A stretch of 64,000 nt of DNA from Saturnia japonica (lineage: Eukaryota > Arthropoda > Insecta > Lepidoptera > Saturniidae), in the NCBI GenBank assembly GCA_033032175.1, contig JAVKPJ010000054.1, positions 29,687 to 93,686 of the forward strand, given 5' to 3'. Shown one piece after another: positions 19,432 through 29,706 of this stretch. Under the pieces are notes generated by a model. It searched no databases. It had not been told where the DNA came from and saw only the letters and a program-made list of their open reading frames with translations. Made by a program: the position numbers and the translations under genes. Numbering within the stretch: position 1 is the first letter of the stretch; every line of letters begins with the position of its first letter.

Positions 19432-21145
19432 TCGATCGACACCGCCAACAACCTACCTCCCCCCTCGGTCGCCTCCGCAGACCACTCCTTCAGGGTGGAG
19501 AGGGCGTCCAGCGTTGAACGCCCTCTCCGGAAACCGAACTGCCAGTCCGAAAGTACCGGCCCAACTTCCTCCATGTGCCGGACGACACGAGACGCCAGAA
19601 TGCGCTCCAGCATCTTCCCCGTGTCGTCCAGCAGCACTAGGGGCCGGTACGAGGACGGGCAGTCCGGAGGGCGACCCTCCTTCCCCAGCAGGCAGAGTCG
19701 CCCCATCTTCCAGAGCTTCGGGAACCGTCCAACCGACAAACATCGGTTGAATAGCTCCCGAAGCTCTACCCCCATGTGGTTCAGCGCCACGCCTAACACC
19801 CGGCCCGGAACCCCGTCCGGGCCTGGCGCCCTCCGCTTGTTGCGGAGGCGCTCCACCACCGACCCATTTCCTCCTCAGTGACGGGGGGGGGGGGTGGTAA
19901 CAGCTCCTCCGCAACACTCCCATCTAACATGGGGGGGGGAGGAGCTCCGGAGGGTCGGGCAGCAATGTGGCCACGACCCTCACCAAGACCTCTGAGTCCA
20001 GGGACTCCGTTAAAGGGGGGCCTGCCCCCGGAACTTCTTCCGGGCTACCCGGTATGGGTGCCCCCACGGGTCCCTGTCCAGGGTCCTCAGGAGCTCCTCC
20101 CACTGCTCATCCTTTGCCCGGCTGATGGCCACCTGCAGGGACTTCCTAGTTTCCCTGTAGTGGCCAAGCAGCCGGGCCTCCTCTCCGTCTACTCGAGTTT
20201 GCCACCGGCGGCAGCGTTGTAGCTGCCGCCGCGCCGCGGAGCAGGCCACCGGAGATCGGCAATCTCCGGGGTCCACCAATACACCGCCCGCCTGCCTTGC
20301 GGGCGGTTCTTGCTCCGCGGCATCGACGCGTCGCAGACCGCCGTAAGGGCCTTACGGAAACGGCCCGCGGACGCGTCGATATCCTCCTCACTAGAAGCTG
20401 GCGCACGCCAGCTCTGCACGATGGCCGCCTCTTCGGCGAGCTGCCGGTCGAGGCGGCCCAGAACCCATCGGGGGAACTTTGCCCCCCCCCGAGCATGGTG
20501 CGCCAGCTCCTCTGAGGAGGTGGAGACCTCAAACCGGATATACCGGTGATCAGAGAAGGTCTCCACCTCCTCCAGCACCCTCCAATCCTGCACACGGCGT
20601 GCGACAGATGGCGTGGCGAAGGAGAGGTCCACCACGGACCCTCCATTATGTCGCACGCACGTGTGCACATTCCCTCGGTTGAGGAGGGACAGCCCAGCCT
20701 GGACTGCCCACTCCTCCACCACTGCCCCTCGGGGGTCCGTGGTCACCGCTCCCCATGTCCTCGACTTGGCGTTAAGGTCGCCAAGCAGGACAATGGGGAG
20801 CGGTGACAGCTGCCTTACCACCGGCCCCAGGGAGTCCAGAAACTCTTCAAACTCCCTCAGGGGCCGGTTTGGGGAGAAATACGTCCCCACAACCCCGAAT
20901 CCCCCCCAGGCGGCCGCCACGAACCCAGAACCCCTCTCCCTAACAGAGAGGGGTGTACCCGTACTGTAGATGGCTACAGAGCCGTCCAAGTCGCCTGCCC
21001 AGTACGGTTGAGCAGGGACACAGTACGGCTCCGCAGCCACCGCCACACTGATGTTCCACTCCGCCACTGATTGCACAAACAAGTCTTGTGCAGTGGCGGA
21101 GTGGTTCAAATTCGCCTGAAGGCAGTCGGTACGGCGTCGATCCAT
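19432..21145 (-). pseudogene. ORF2 of II-a: endonuclease and part of RT, frameshifted and truncated
   Basis: ATG 21,143-21,145 within TAATG (21,143-21,147). The endonuclease frame 21,145-20,189 has LQANLNHSATAQD, AEPYCVPAQPYW, LLGDLNAKSRTW and FSDHRYIRF. Frame breaks occur near 20,225 (after EIADLRWPA) and between 20,010 and 19,860. The RT start (RNKRRAPGPDGVPG, SSYRPLVLLDDTGKMLER, FGFRRGRSTLDAL, LLAVSID) is read to about 19,432, then runs into unrelated sequence. The catalytic YADD half is missing. GDLN in place of GDFN is a lineage II feature shared with II-c. Confidence 0.82.
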
Positions 21146-21147
21146 TA

Positions 21148-23107
21148 ACGAGTCGTACCAACTGCCTCCGACCTGGGTCTACCAGCCCCAAAAAGCCTCG
21201 TCTTGGTTGCAGGGGGCCTGCAGCTCGCCCCTCCCATGTAGTGGTCCGCTGGTTTACCCGCGGCGGCACACAATCACAGTGCATCTTGGACGATGCACAT
21301 TCTGCCGCCGCGTGGCCAGACCCCCCGCACCTGTAACATAGGGCGCTCCTGTCGGCCATCGCCTCACATAGTGGGCGAGTGTGGCCCAAGCCCATGCACC
21401 TGAAGCACCGGAGGGGCTTCTCCGGCAATGGGCAGATTCGGGCCACACTCCAGCCGACTAGGAGACGCCCTGCATCGGCCAACTTTTTCCCCTCCGCGAC
21501 TGGGAGCGACACAAACGCCGCCCCCCCCTCCCCAGTTATGCCGGATGGAGCCGACCCTAATCACGGCCGGCTCACATCCGGTCGCACCGACTATGGCCGC
21601 CCTCAACTCGCCTTCGTCAACCGAGTCGTCGATTCCAACGACCCGAAGCTCCGCCCGTTTTATTGGCCTGGAAACTACAGCTACACCAGCTAGTGCAGCA
21701 TGCAGCTGTGTCGCCAGGCCATCTGCCTTAATTTCACCGTTGGGGCCATTGATTTCTATAATCCTGGCCCCGTGGCCGACGTGCGGAGCTTCGGTTCGCT
21801 GATTCCCAGCTCCGCCAGCTTCACCTGCTCCCGCGCCTTCAGTACCGCAGCCGCGTACGTGATACCCCCGGCCACAGCCTCAGGCTGCAGCGTGATGAGT
21901 ACCGCTGCAGTGCGCGGCACCTTCGGCTGAACTTTCTTCTTGGTGGTCCCTTTAGGCGCAGGAGCAGCCACTGCTGTTGCCGGCGCCCTGGGTTTTTTCG
22001 CCCGACGCACCACAGTGGTCCACGCCACCTCCCCTGCCTCAGATGGGGGCCGGGAAACAGCCTGGGAGACAGAAGCCCCCGGGGGAGCGGCCCACTCCAT
22101 ACCGAGAGGCGCGGTGGGTGCAGAGGGCTCAGCTGCTCCCTCAGACCTGGCCCGTGACACAGACCGGGCCTTTTTTGTTGCTCCCACCACCTTGGCCTAG
22201 GGCCAGCACGGCTGGCCGGCCCAGATCCCGCAGCAGGCTTCTGCCTCCCCTCCAACCCGGGTTTTTATCCCCCGCAAGTGGAGGGCGAATAACCTTCTTG
22301 GGCAAGAGCCGCCCATCCGCCTCCAGACTGTCGAAGCGCGCGTCCATCACCGCTCCGACAGTGGTACGGATGGACAGCTCAAGCTTGCCCATCGCTCCCT
22401 CCAGGACCTTCTCCCATCCCAAGGGAGGCGCCTCCACCTGGACCGTCTTAGGAGGCGGCGGCGGAGGGGGAGGAGGCATTATCCTCCTCGCACTCGCCTC
22501 TCTTCTCCACGCAAGGACCGCCTCCTTGAGGTCCTTCACCTGCTGCCGGAGAGCCTTGCATCTCGGGCCAATCGGGCCGTCTCCTCATTGGTAGTGCGCG
22601 AAATGAGCACTTCTACCACCTCTCTTAGGGATTTGGCCGCCTCCTTCAGGGACTTAATACACGTCCCCTTCAGGTTGCCGAAATCCGGCAAACTTCCAGG
22701 ATGGCGTCTACACCTTCCTCGGTTCGGGCTCTGAGAGCCCCCGCATCCATTACATCCGCACTAGGTGCCTCTTCCGCGTCACTTTCGCCGCCAATGCACA
22801 CCACCTCATCATCTTCAGCAGCCCTAACGCCGCTCGATTCCTTCAAAAAGGAGGATATTACCCCCTTGCTGGCCCAGATTGAGCGTTCCACACTTTTGGA
22901 ACGCCCCTGACCCCGAACCGCCCCTCGTCTTGCAGTTCCTCGCTTTGGGGCTTGTGCCCCATCTACCTCGGCTTCCAAAGCCGTTGTCCGGGACCCGAAC
23001 GGGCGTTTCCCCAGCCTCCCAGACACCTCGGAATCACTCCCGGACGCCATGGGGAAGCTTTTCCCAACCGCGGACGAAACCGTCGTCAAGGTACAACGGT
23101 TTTTCAA
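21148..23107 (-). pseudogene. ORF1 (Gag-like) of II-a, several frameshifts
   Basis: Open pieces in order: 23,107-22,670 (acidic N-terminus ending in a GVDAILEVCR motif), 22,539-22,141 (coil remnant, a proline run of nine, DARFDSLEADGRLLPKKVIRPPLAGD), 22,190-21,756 (VAWTTVVRRAKKP, VPRTAAVLITLQPEA, basic), then the RRM-like part and knuckles CFRCMGLGHTRPLC and CYRCGGSGHAAAEC in the frame down to about 21,250. The order matches other ORF1 proteins in the window, so it is one decayed gene. The upstream 5' UTR contains no PQEGT box. Confidence 0.75.
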
Positions 23108-23471
23108 CTCCTGCTCATTCCTGGGCGGAAGTTCCGCCAGTTTTTTGATGCAAATAGCTAGGGAGAGTTACCCTCCACCCTAGCACGGCAAAATAAATCA
23201 AATCAACCAAAACCAGAACACAGGGCAAATCAGAATCCAAAATAAACGAAGTGCCGAAAGTCAAAATGGTAAAATCGGGAACAGAGTCCAAAGAAAAAGC
23301 CGAGTCGTAAAACGCAAAAGGGAATCCACTAGAGCACAACGAGACACACTAACAACCAAAAACGCGCAGAACATAGTGTGTAAGCCGGCCGAGATATCGA
23401 GTTCCATAGGTCCACCGACACACCCGAACCTACGAAAATCATACCTCAACCTTTTTTTTTTTTTTTTTTTT

Positions 23472-23746
23472 ATCGTGGAGAAACCCATCATGGGTACACA
23501 CCCGCCCGGGGGGACGAGTGGTTATGTGAGACTCCTACTCACTAAAACTCCACGGTGTACCATCCGCCGCCATACTGGGCGACGCGGGCACTGCGCTGGC
23601 ATTCTGCCGCGCCGCCCCCGGCCGGCCCGGCTGAACCGGGCCCCGGCCTAAATAGGAGACGGCTCAGTACACCCTAGCCGTCTCCTCCGTCCGCCGAGCC
23701 TGTGCAATGAGAAGACGGGCCCCCCGACCCGTCTCCTCTGGCTCGG
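23472..23746 (-). promoter_or_regulatory. 3' UTR of II-b, shared with gag-only units
   Basis: Contains hairpin GGAGACGGCT/AGCCGTCTCC (23,655-23,685), which in G units is AGACAGT/ACTGTCT at the same place, the GUGAG/CUCAC hairpin (23,526-23,542) and a terminal ACCC-ATGAT-GGGT hairpin. This is the sequence link that makes lineage II the likely source of reverse transcriptase for G units. Confidence 0.65.
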
Positions 23747-25746
23747 CTAGGGTGGCGGGAGTTGGCGAATGAACCGCCTCCTCCTGCCACCCGTTCTTCT
23801 TTGTCGGAGAGGGCCGCTCAAGGGATCCCCCTCGCGTGCCCTCTCCGCAGCCTCCTTCTGCGAGATAACTTCCTCGCAGAAGGAGGCCATCTCCATCCAT
23901 GCATTCTCGCTGCCGAGCATGGCTCTCACCACACTCGGCAGCGAGAGGTCTCCTCCAACAGCTACGGCCAGAGTGCGGCGCTGCCCCACCCACGCAGCAC
24001 ACTCGGAGAGAGTGTGCTGCGCCGTGTCTTCTGCAGCCCCGCACTCGTGGCACGTAGTGTTCGGTTCCCTCCTGGCAATCTTGTGCAGGTACCATCCGAA
24101 GCAACCATGTCCGGATAGTACCTGCACAAGCCTAAAGCTCAGGGAGCCACGCTCCCTCGTACACCACTGTCGGAGGACCGGGCGGACGGCGTCTATGGTA
24201 TAACGCCCATAGCGCGCGTCCGCCAGGTCCTCCTCCCACTTCCTAATAATCACCTCCCGGGCCTCACGTCGGACCCTGTCCACCTCCGTGGGAGCCAGAG
24301 GCTCCCCTAACTCTCTCCTCGCCGCCGTGAATTTATACACGGCGGCGAGCACCTCCGCCTCCAGCTCCCACGGCGGGGAGCCGGCAAGAACCAAGGCCGC
24401 CCCCGCGGACACCGATCGGTACCCGCGAATTACCCTCAGCGCCACGACACGCTGCGTAGCACGCAGTATGCGTCTGTTCGTGGCGCCGAGAGCATCCGAC
24501 CAGATCGGTGCCCCGTAGACGGCCATGCTCCGCACGACCCCCGCGAACAAACGGCGACAGCTCGCGCCCGGCCCCCCCGAATTCGGAAGCAGCCGACCGA
24601 GAGCTGCCGCCGCTCCCACTATCCGCGGTTCGAGTCCCTTAAAGTGGGACTCGAACCGCCAACGTCCGTCCAGGATGAGGCCCAGATATTTCATCTGGGC
24701 CCCAACCCGGACCCTCACTCCCTCCACATTTATGTGGGCCCCAGGAGGCGGCCCACACCGAGGCCCATGAAATAGTATGGCCTCGGTCTTATTCGCCGCC
24801 ACCCTGAGGCCCAACGCCTTTATGCGCCCGACCACAAGGGCAGTGCCCTCTGTGGCCAGGCGCGCCACCTCCTCAAAACTTCCCCCCGGGCTACGACTAG
24901 GGTGTCGTCCGCGTAGCATAGCACTCGCACCCCCGAAGGGAGAGCTACGCGGAGCACCCAGTCGTAGCCCATGTTCCACAGGAGCGGCCCCAACACCGAC
25001 CCCTGTGGAACCCCACACCCAGTGTGGCGCCGGACCATAGCCCCCCTTCCGTCCACGAAGGCGACCTCCCTGCCTTGGAGGTAGTCCCCCAACAGCCGCC
25101 GCAGGTACGAGGGCACTCCGAAAAACCGGAGCGCCTCCCGTATAACACTGTGCGGCAGACTGTTGAAGGCGTTGGCGATGTCGATCGACACCGCCAACAA
25201 CCTACCTCCCCCCTCGGTCGCCTCCGCGGACCACTCCTTCAGGGTGGAGAGGGCGTCCAGCGTTGAACGCCCTCTCCGGAAACCGAACTGCCGGTCCGAA
25301 AGTACCGGCCCAACTTCCGCCATGTGCCGGACGACACGAGACGCCAGAATACGCTCCAGCATCTTCCCCGTGTCGTCCAGCAGCACAAGGGGCCGGTACG
25401 AGGACGGGCAGTCCGGGGGGCGACCCTCCTTCCCCAGAAGGCAGAGTCGCCCCATCTTCCAGAGCTTCGGGAACCGTCCAACCGACAAACATCGGTTGAA
25501 CAGCTCCCGAAGCTCTACCCCCATGTGGTTCAGCGCCACATTTAAAACCTGGCCCGGAACTCCGTCCGGGCCTGGCGCCCTCCGCTTGTTGCGGAGGCGC
25601 TCCACCACCGACCCCATCTCCTCCTCAGTGACGGGGGGGGGTGGCAACAGCTCCTCCGCAACACTCCCATCTAACATGGGGGGCGGGAGGAGCTCCGGAG
25701 GGTCGGGCAGCAACGTGGCCACGACCCTCCCCAGGACCTCTGAGTC
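23747..25746 (-). pseudogene. ORF2 of II-b: RT and C-terminal knuckle, 5' truncated, frameshifted
   Basis: Frame 25,722-24,820: RNKRRAPGPDGVPG, YRPLVLLDDTGKMLER, FGFRRGRSTLDAL, VSIDIANAFNSLP, GVPQGSVLGPLLWNMGYDW and CYADDTLVVARG. The frame breaks near 24,885. Frame 25,018-23,747 then continues with the thumb and connection region (MKYLGLILDGRWRFESHF) and the C-terminal knuckle CHECGAAEDTAQHTLSEC, ending LPPP-stop at 23,747. The endonuclease is absent. Catalytic YADD is present, but the copy is broken by truncation and frameshift. Confidence 0.87.
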
Positions 25747-25760
25747 AAATCATACCTCAA

Positions 25761-25777
25761 CCTAACCTAACCTAACC
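25761..25777. repeat. (CCTAA)n telomeric repeat
   Basis: Three CCTAA units ending in CC before the poly(T) of S2. The first AACC is also the end of the II-b target-site duplication. Confidence 0.93.
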
Positions 25778-26670
25778 TTTTTTTTTTTTTTTTTTTTTTT
25801 TTTCAGTTTGGGAAAACCCATCATGGGTACCCGCCCGCCGCGGAGGACAGCAGACGGGTTATGTGGGACTGTACCCACTAAAAACCCAAACATCGCCTCC
25901 GGAGCGCTTGGCGTCGGGGGCACAGGAATCGCTTGCGCATTACCTCTGTGCCCACCGACAAGCGCTGCCCCCCCGAAGAGAGGCTCTCCCCACTGGGACG
26001 CCCATCACCGACCGCAGCCCCAGCCTCCGTTCAATTTTTTCACGAGGTTTTATTCCTCGGTGATTTTTTAAGGAGGTTTTCTTCCTCCGGGTTCAGGCCC
26101 ACACGTCCACCAGAACCCGACGCCTGGTGATTTTTTAACGAGGTTGTCTTCCTCGGTGATTTTTTAACGAGGTTTTCTTCCTCCAGGCTCCGGCCCCGCA
26201 GGACCAGAACCCCGCCCTTGTGATTTTTTAAAGAGGTTGTCTTCCTCTCAATTTTTTAGCGAGGTTTTCTGCCTCACGGTCGCAGAGGACAGGGAGAGCG
26301 GCACAACGAAACACCGACACGCCTCTTCCCCTGCGACCCCACCGCGTCCGCCATCTTTTAGCGACGGTGGCGACCCCGTCGAGGCCGCGGAAGGTAGGGT
26401 GAGCGGCACAACGAAACACCGACACACCTCTCCCGCCGCGGCCTGTCTCCTTCAGCCGCGGTGCCTCCCATACGACACCGCGGCTCGCCTCAGCGGCGGT
26501 GGCGCCCATACAACACCGCAACCTACTGTTGGCCGCTTCGTCTGGGCTCTTATGCCTAAAGCCCTGACTAGCAGCCTCGCCTATGGGTTCCTCTTGGCTT
26601 CACCGTGGGGGACCAAGCCACGGTTACTAAGCCCCCCCCGCCACGACAAGGCGGGAACCCTCCGGGGGGG
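25778..26670 (-). mobile_element. Short non-coding unit S2
   Basis: Poly(T) 25,778-25,803, body nearly identical to S1, 5' end at the C7 run 26,664-26,670. Same hairpin array (about 26,043-26,275) and direct repeat as S1. The fourth hairpin has CGAGG where S1 has CGAGA. The base just before P3 also differs from S1. Its 5' tip (CTCCGGGGGGGAACC on +, 26,660-26,674) became the target of the G2 insertion. Confidence 0.8.
26585..26670 (-). ncRNA. HDV-like ribozyme (second type) at 5' end of S2
   Basis: Same fold as in S1: P1 C7 with a G8 run available as partner, P2 GGGUUCC/GGAACCC (3' strand 26,585-26,591), P3 GCC-UUGUCGU-GGC and P4 ACCGUGG/CCACGGU. The single-base differences from S1 fall outside the stems or keep the pairing. 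Confidence 0.7.
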
Positions 26671-26672
26671 AA

Positions 26673-26674
<2 letters not shown>

Positions 26675-26703
<29 letters not shown>

Positions 26704-29442
26704 CGTGGAGAAACCCGTCATGGGTACACACTCGCCCGGGGGGACGAGTGGTTATGTGAGACTCCTACTCACTAAAACTTCACGGTGTACCATCGGCCGC
26801 CATAGCGGGACGCCGCGGGCAATGCGGTTGCAATCTGCCGCGTCGCCCCCGGCGGCCGGCCCCACTCGGGCCCCGGCGCTAAAGAGAGACAGTCTGGTAC
26901 AACCCCAACTGTCTCCCAGACGGCTGAACCAGTGCAATGGGAAGACGGGCCCCCCGACCCGTCTCCCCTTGGTCCAGCAAGGGCAGAGGAAAGAGGCGGT
27001 TAAGCACCCCCACCTACTACCCAACGTCTACGCATCCCCTACGGTGCTCGAGTCTGTAGGCGGTGCCTTCTTTTGGTCGGGAGGCCTACACTTGGCGCCA
27101 CCCATATAATGATCCGCCGGCCTATTGGCGTCGGCACACAGGGCACAATGCAGCTTTTTAGCTGTACACTGCTGTGCCCTGTGTCCAGGTTCCCCGCACC
27201 GGAAACACAATGTCCCTCGGTCGACAACCGACGTACAAATAGGCCGGGTATGGCCAACGTCAAGGCACCGATAGCACCTAAGTGGTCCCCCCTTCAACAA
27301 GCGAACGCGAGCAGAGCTCCAGCCCACGAGGAAGCGACCAGATTCCATCAGTGCTTTGGCAGCGGCGACTGGGAGCGACAGGTGGATCGCTCCACTGCCC
27401 CTCCGTAGGGGCGTATCTCGCCCGGCCTAATAAGCGATGGCTCACAGCCACCTTTCGCCGCCGCCAAAGCAACGACTTCCGCCACCGTAACCGTCTCGTC
27501 GAGCCCTATGACCCGGACGTTTGCTCTTTTCACCGGTATGGCCACAGTGGCCACATCCGCCAACGCCTCCTGGAGCTTTTGGGCCAACCCGTCAGCCTGC
27601 TCCCGACCACGGGCGCCAGGAATCTGTATGATTCTAGATCCCGTGGCCGCAGGGCGAAGCGACAGGTTCTCTATGCCGAGTTCGGCTACCGCAGCCCGGC
27701 TCACCCCCATAAGGGCCGCCTTGTAAGTAACTCCCCTCTCCACCGCCTCAGGCCGCAGTGTAACAATCACTGCAGCCGATTTCGGCGTAGAAGGGAGCCC
27801 CTTCTTGGGTTTACCCCAGGCGCCTTCTTCCCATTTGAAGACGGAGCTTTTGCCGCGGCAACCGACTGTGCCGCAGCTGGTGCCTTTTTACCTCTGCGCT
27901 TATGACGGCGGGACACAGTGGTCCAGCCATCTTTCTCAGGTCCTGGAACAGGAACGGTGCCTGGAGCCGAAGTCGGTACCGGAGGTGGGACCAACTCCAT
28001 TTCCAGAGGCTCTGGAGACTTGCATCGCGTAGTCTTGGATCTTGCAACCTTAGGAGCTGCAGAGCCTGACACCTTCTTATTTGCCGCCAATGGTGGTCGG
28101 ATCACTTTAACGGGGAGGAGACGGTCCTCCAAGCCCTCTATGCGGGCCGTAATAACCTCCCCCAAAGATAGTCGGAGCGACCGCTCCATCCCCACCAAGT
28201 GTTTATCTAAAAAGTTAGCCATAGGTTTCGGCAAGACGTCAAGTTCCTGGCAGGAAGGCTCCGGCTGGGACTCCGGCTGCAGTTCTGGCTGCGCCCCTAT
28301 CACTGGCGACAATGGTAGCGCCGTGGTTGATCTACGCAGTGCGTCAAGCTCCGCCCTGAGCTCCGTGACCTCCTGGCGCAGCCTACGTGTCTCCCTGCGG
28401 AGGAGAAGCGTTTCGCTCGACACAGTACGAGTCAGGGCAGTAGATGTAACCTCCTGCAAGGTCCAGGCCGCCTCCTTCAGAGACTTGATGAAAGTACCCT
28501 TGAGGTTGCCAGATCTCTTGGCAACCTCAAGGATCGCGTCCACCTTCTCCTTAGCAAGCGCACTGAGCCTTGCAGGATCGAGCAACTCGATGTCATCGAG
28601 CACTTCCACTTTCGCCTCGTCACACGCCTCAACACTGCAGGACGGTGCGGCAGGGAGACCTGCCTCCCCAACAGCAGTCGCACGAGTAACCCCGGCCGAT
28701 GACCCAGGGTCGTGCGCCTTTCCTCTTCGGGCTGTGTTGACTTTGAAGGGAGGAGTATCCACTCCGTTCCCACTAGTCACATCAACCAGACGCGGCCGCT
28801 TCCTGTTATCAAACGCCAAAGGCGTTGTGCTACCAGCGCTGTCAGCAATAGCCCAGTGCTTGACCGCAAAAGAGTCAAGCTCCGCTTTCTTCTCCAGAAC
28901 AACACGTGGAGAATCAGTTGTCCGTATTGGGGTTGCCAATGTCTTCGTTTGTTGGATATCATGTGTCCTTGTGCTCGCCATGGTCGTTGTTTGTGTTTTC
29001 GAACTGCGCAAAACTCTGCCCCCCCAGAAAACGCGGGGCAGCCCGAGCTATGCTCGGGGAGGGATTCTCCAGCTCTTGAGGAGCTGGTACCCTCCTGGGG
29101 TAGTTCTTTTTTTAATTTTGCACCTTCCATCTTAGCTACGGATCTACGTCAAGTTTGCGGTACGCCTGCCGGGACCGGTATAAAAGCTACCGATCCCGCC
29201 AGCCGCTGTCCGGAACTGGGCCCTTGGGGCTCAAAACTGAGCCCTCATCGGCCCCAGCCCGGTACTGGGTGCGCCGCGCACATGCCACACCCAGGAGCTT
29301 TTAACGGCCCTCCAGCCAGCGCCCCTCCATGGTCCCCTCTGATAAGCAGAGGGATACCAGGAGGAGCGCGTCAGAAATTAGCCGCCGACCAAACTGGTCG
29401 ACGTTGCCCGGGGTGCACCACGAGGAGGTTTCTGACATCGCA
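26675..29442 (-). mobile_element. Gag-only unit G2
   Basis: Poly(T) 26,675-26,701. Flanked by a 15-bp duplication CTCCGGGGGGGAACC (26,660-26,674 and 29,443-29,457) taken from the 5' tip of S2, so G2 inserted after S2. The element 5' end is short by a few bases: TGCGATGTCAG follows target-derived GGAG, which leaves P1 of the ribozyme with one A-C mismatch. Confidence 0.88.
27028..29130 (-). pseudogene. ORF1 (Gag-like) of G2, about three frameshifts
   Basis: Start at MEGAKLKKELPQEG (29,130). The G run at the end of the PQEGT box has 7 bases instead of the usual 8, which shifts the frame near 29,020. The main frame 29,011-27,767 carries the coiled coil (SETLLLRRETRRLRQEVTELRAELDALR) and basic region. 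It breaks again near 27,800 (GKKAPGVNPRRG) and near 27,405 (RPYGGAVER, one base short of RPYGRGSGAV). The C-terminus to 27,028 has CYRCLDVGHTRPIC, CFRCGEPGHRAQQC and a third knuckle. Each break is in a homopolymer-like run. Confidence 0.82.
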
Positions 29443-29446
29443 CTCC
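29370..29446 (-). ncRNA. HDV-like ribozyme of G2, P1 partly target-derived
   Basis: P2 GUCAGAA/UUCUGAC (7 bp), P3 ACC/GGU with loop UCCUCGU, P4 GUCGACC/GGUCGGC and GGCUAA are intact. The 5' P1 strand reads GGAGUGC against GCACCCC: one A-C mismatch, and its first four bases come from the target duplication. Confidence 0.6.
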
Positions 29447-29706
29447 GGGGGGGAACCTAAAACTCCACGGTGTACCATCGGCCGCCATAGCGGGGCGCGC
29501 GGGCAATGCGGTTGCAATCTGCCGCGTCGCCCCGGCGGCTGGACCCAGTCGGGCCTCGGCACTAAAGAGAGACAGTCTGGTACAACCCCAACTGTCTCCC
29601 AGACGGCTGAACCAGTGCAATGGGAAGACGGGCCCCCCGACCCGTCTCCCCTTGGTTCAGCAAGGGTAGGAAGGAGGCGAAATCGCCCCCCCCTTCTACC
29701 CAACGT

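Larger units (their letters stand above)
19423..23435 (-). mobile_element. SART-like element II-a (lineage II), 3' part lost
   Basis: 5' UTR (about 23,110-23,435), ORF1 and the 5' half of ORF2. It ends abruptly inside the RT domain at about 19,432 against I-3, with no poly(A) or 3' UTR. The 5' UTR is T-rich in the minus sense and unlike that of II-c or the G units. The duplicated AAATCATACCTCAACC at 23,436-23,451 marks the later insertion of II-b at its 5' edge. Confidence 0.8.
23452..25746 (-). mobile_element. SART-like element II-b (lineage II), 5' truncated
   Basis: Poly(T) 23,452-23,471, 3' UTR and the 3' half of ORF2, truncated at 25,746 inside the RT. It is flanked by a perfect 16-bp target-site duplication AAATCATACCTCAACC (23,436-23,451 and 25,747-25,762). 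The right copy continues into (CCTAA)n. Its 3' UTR is clearly homologous to that of the G units. It is a separate copy from II-a: the two overlap in the RT region (19,432-20,010 versus 25,180-25,746). Confidence 0.88.
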
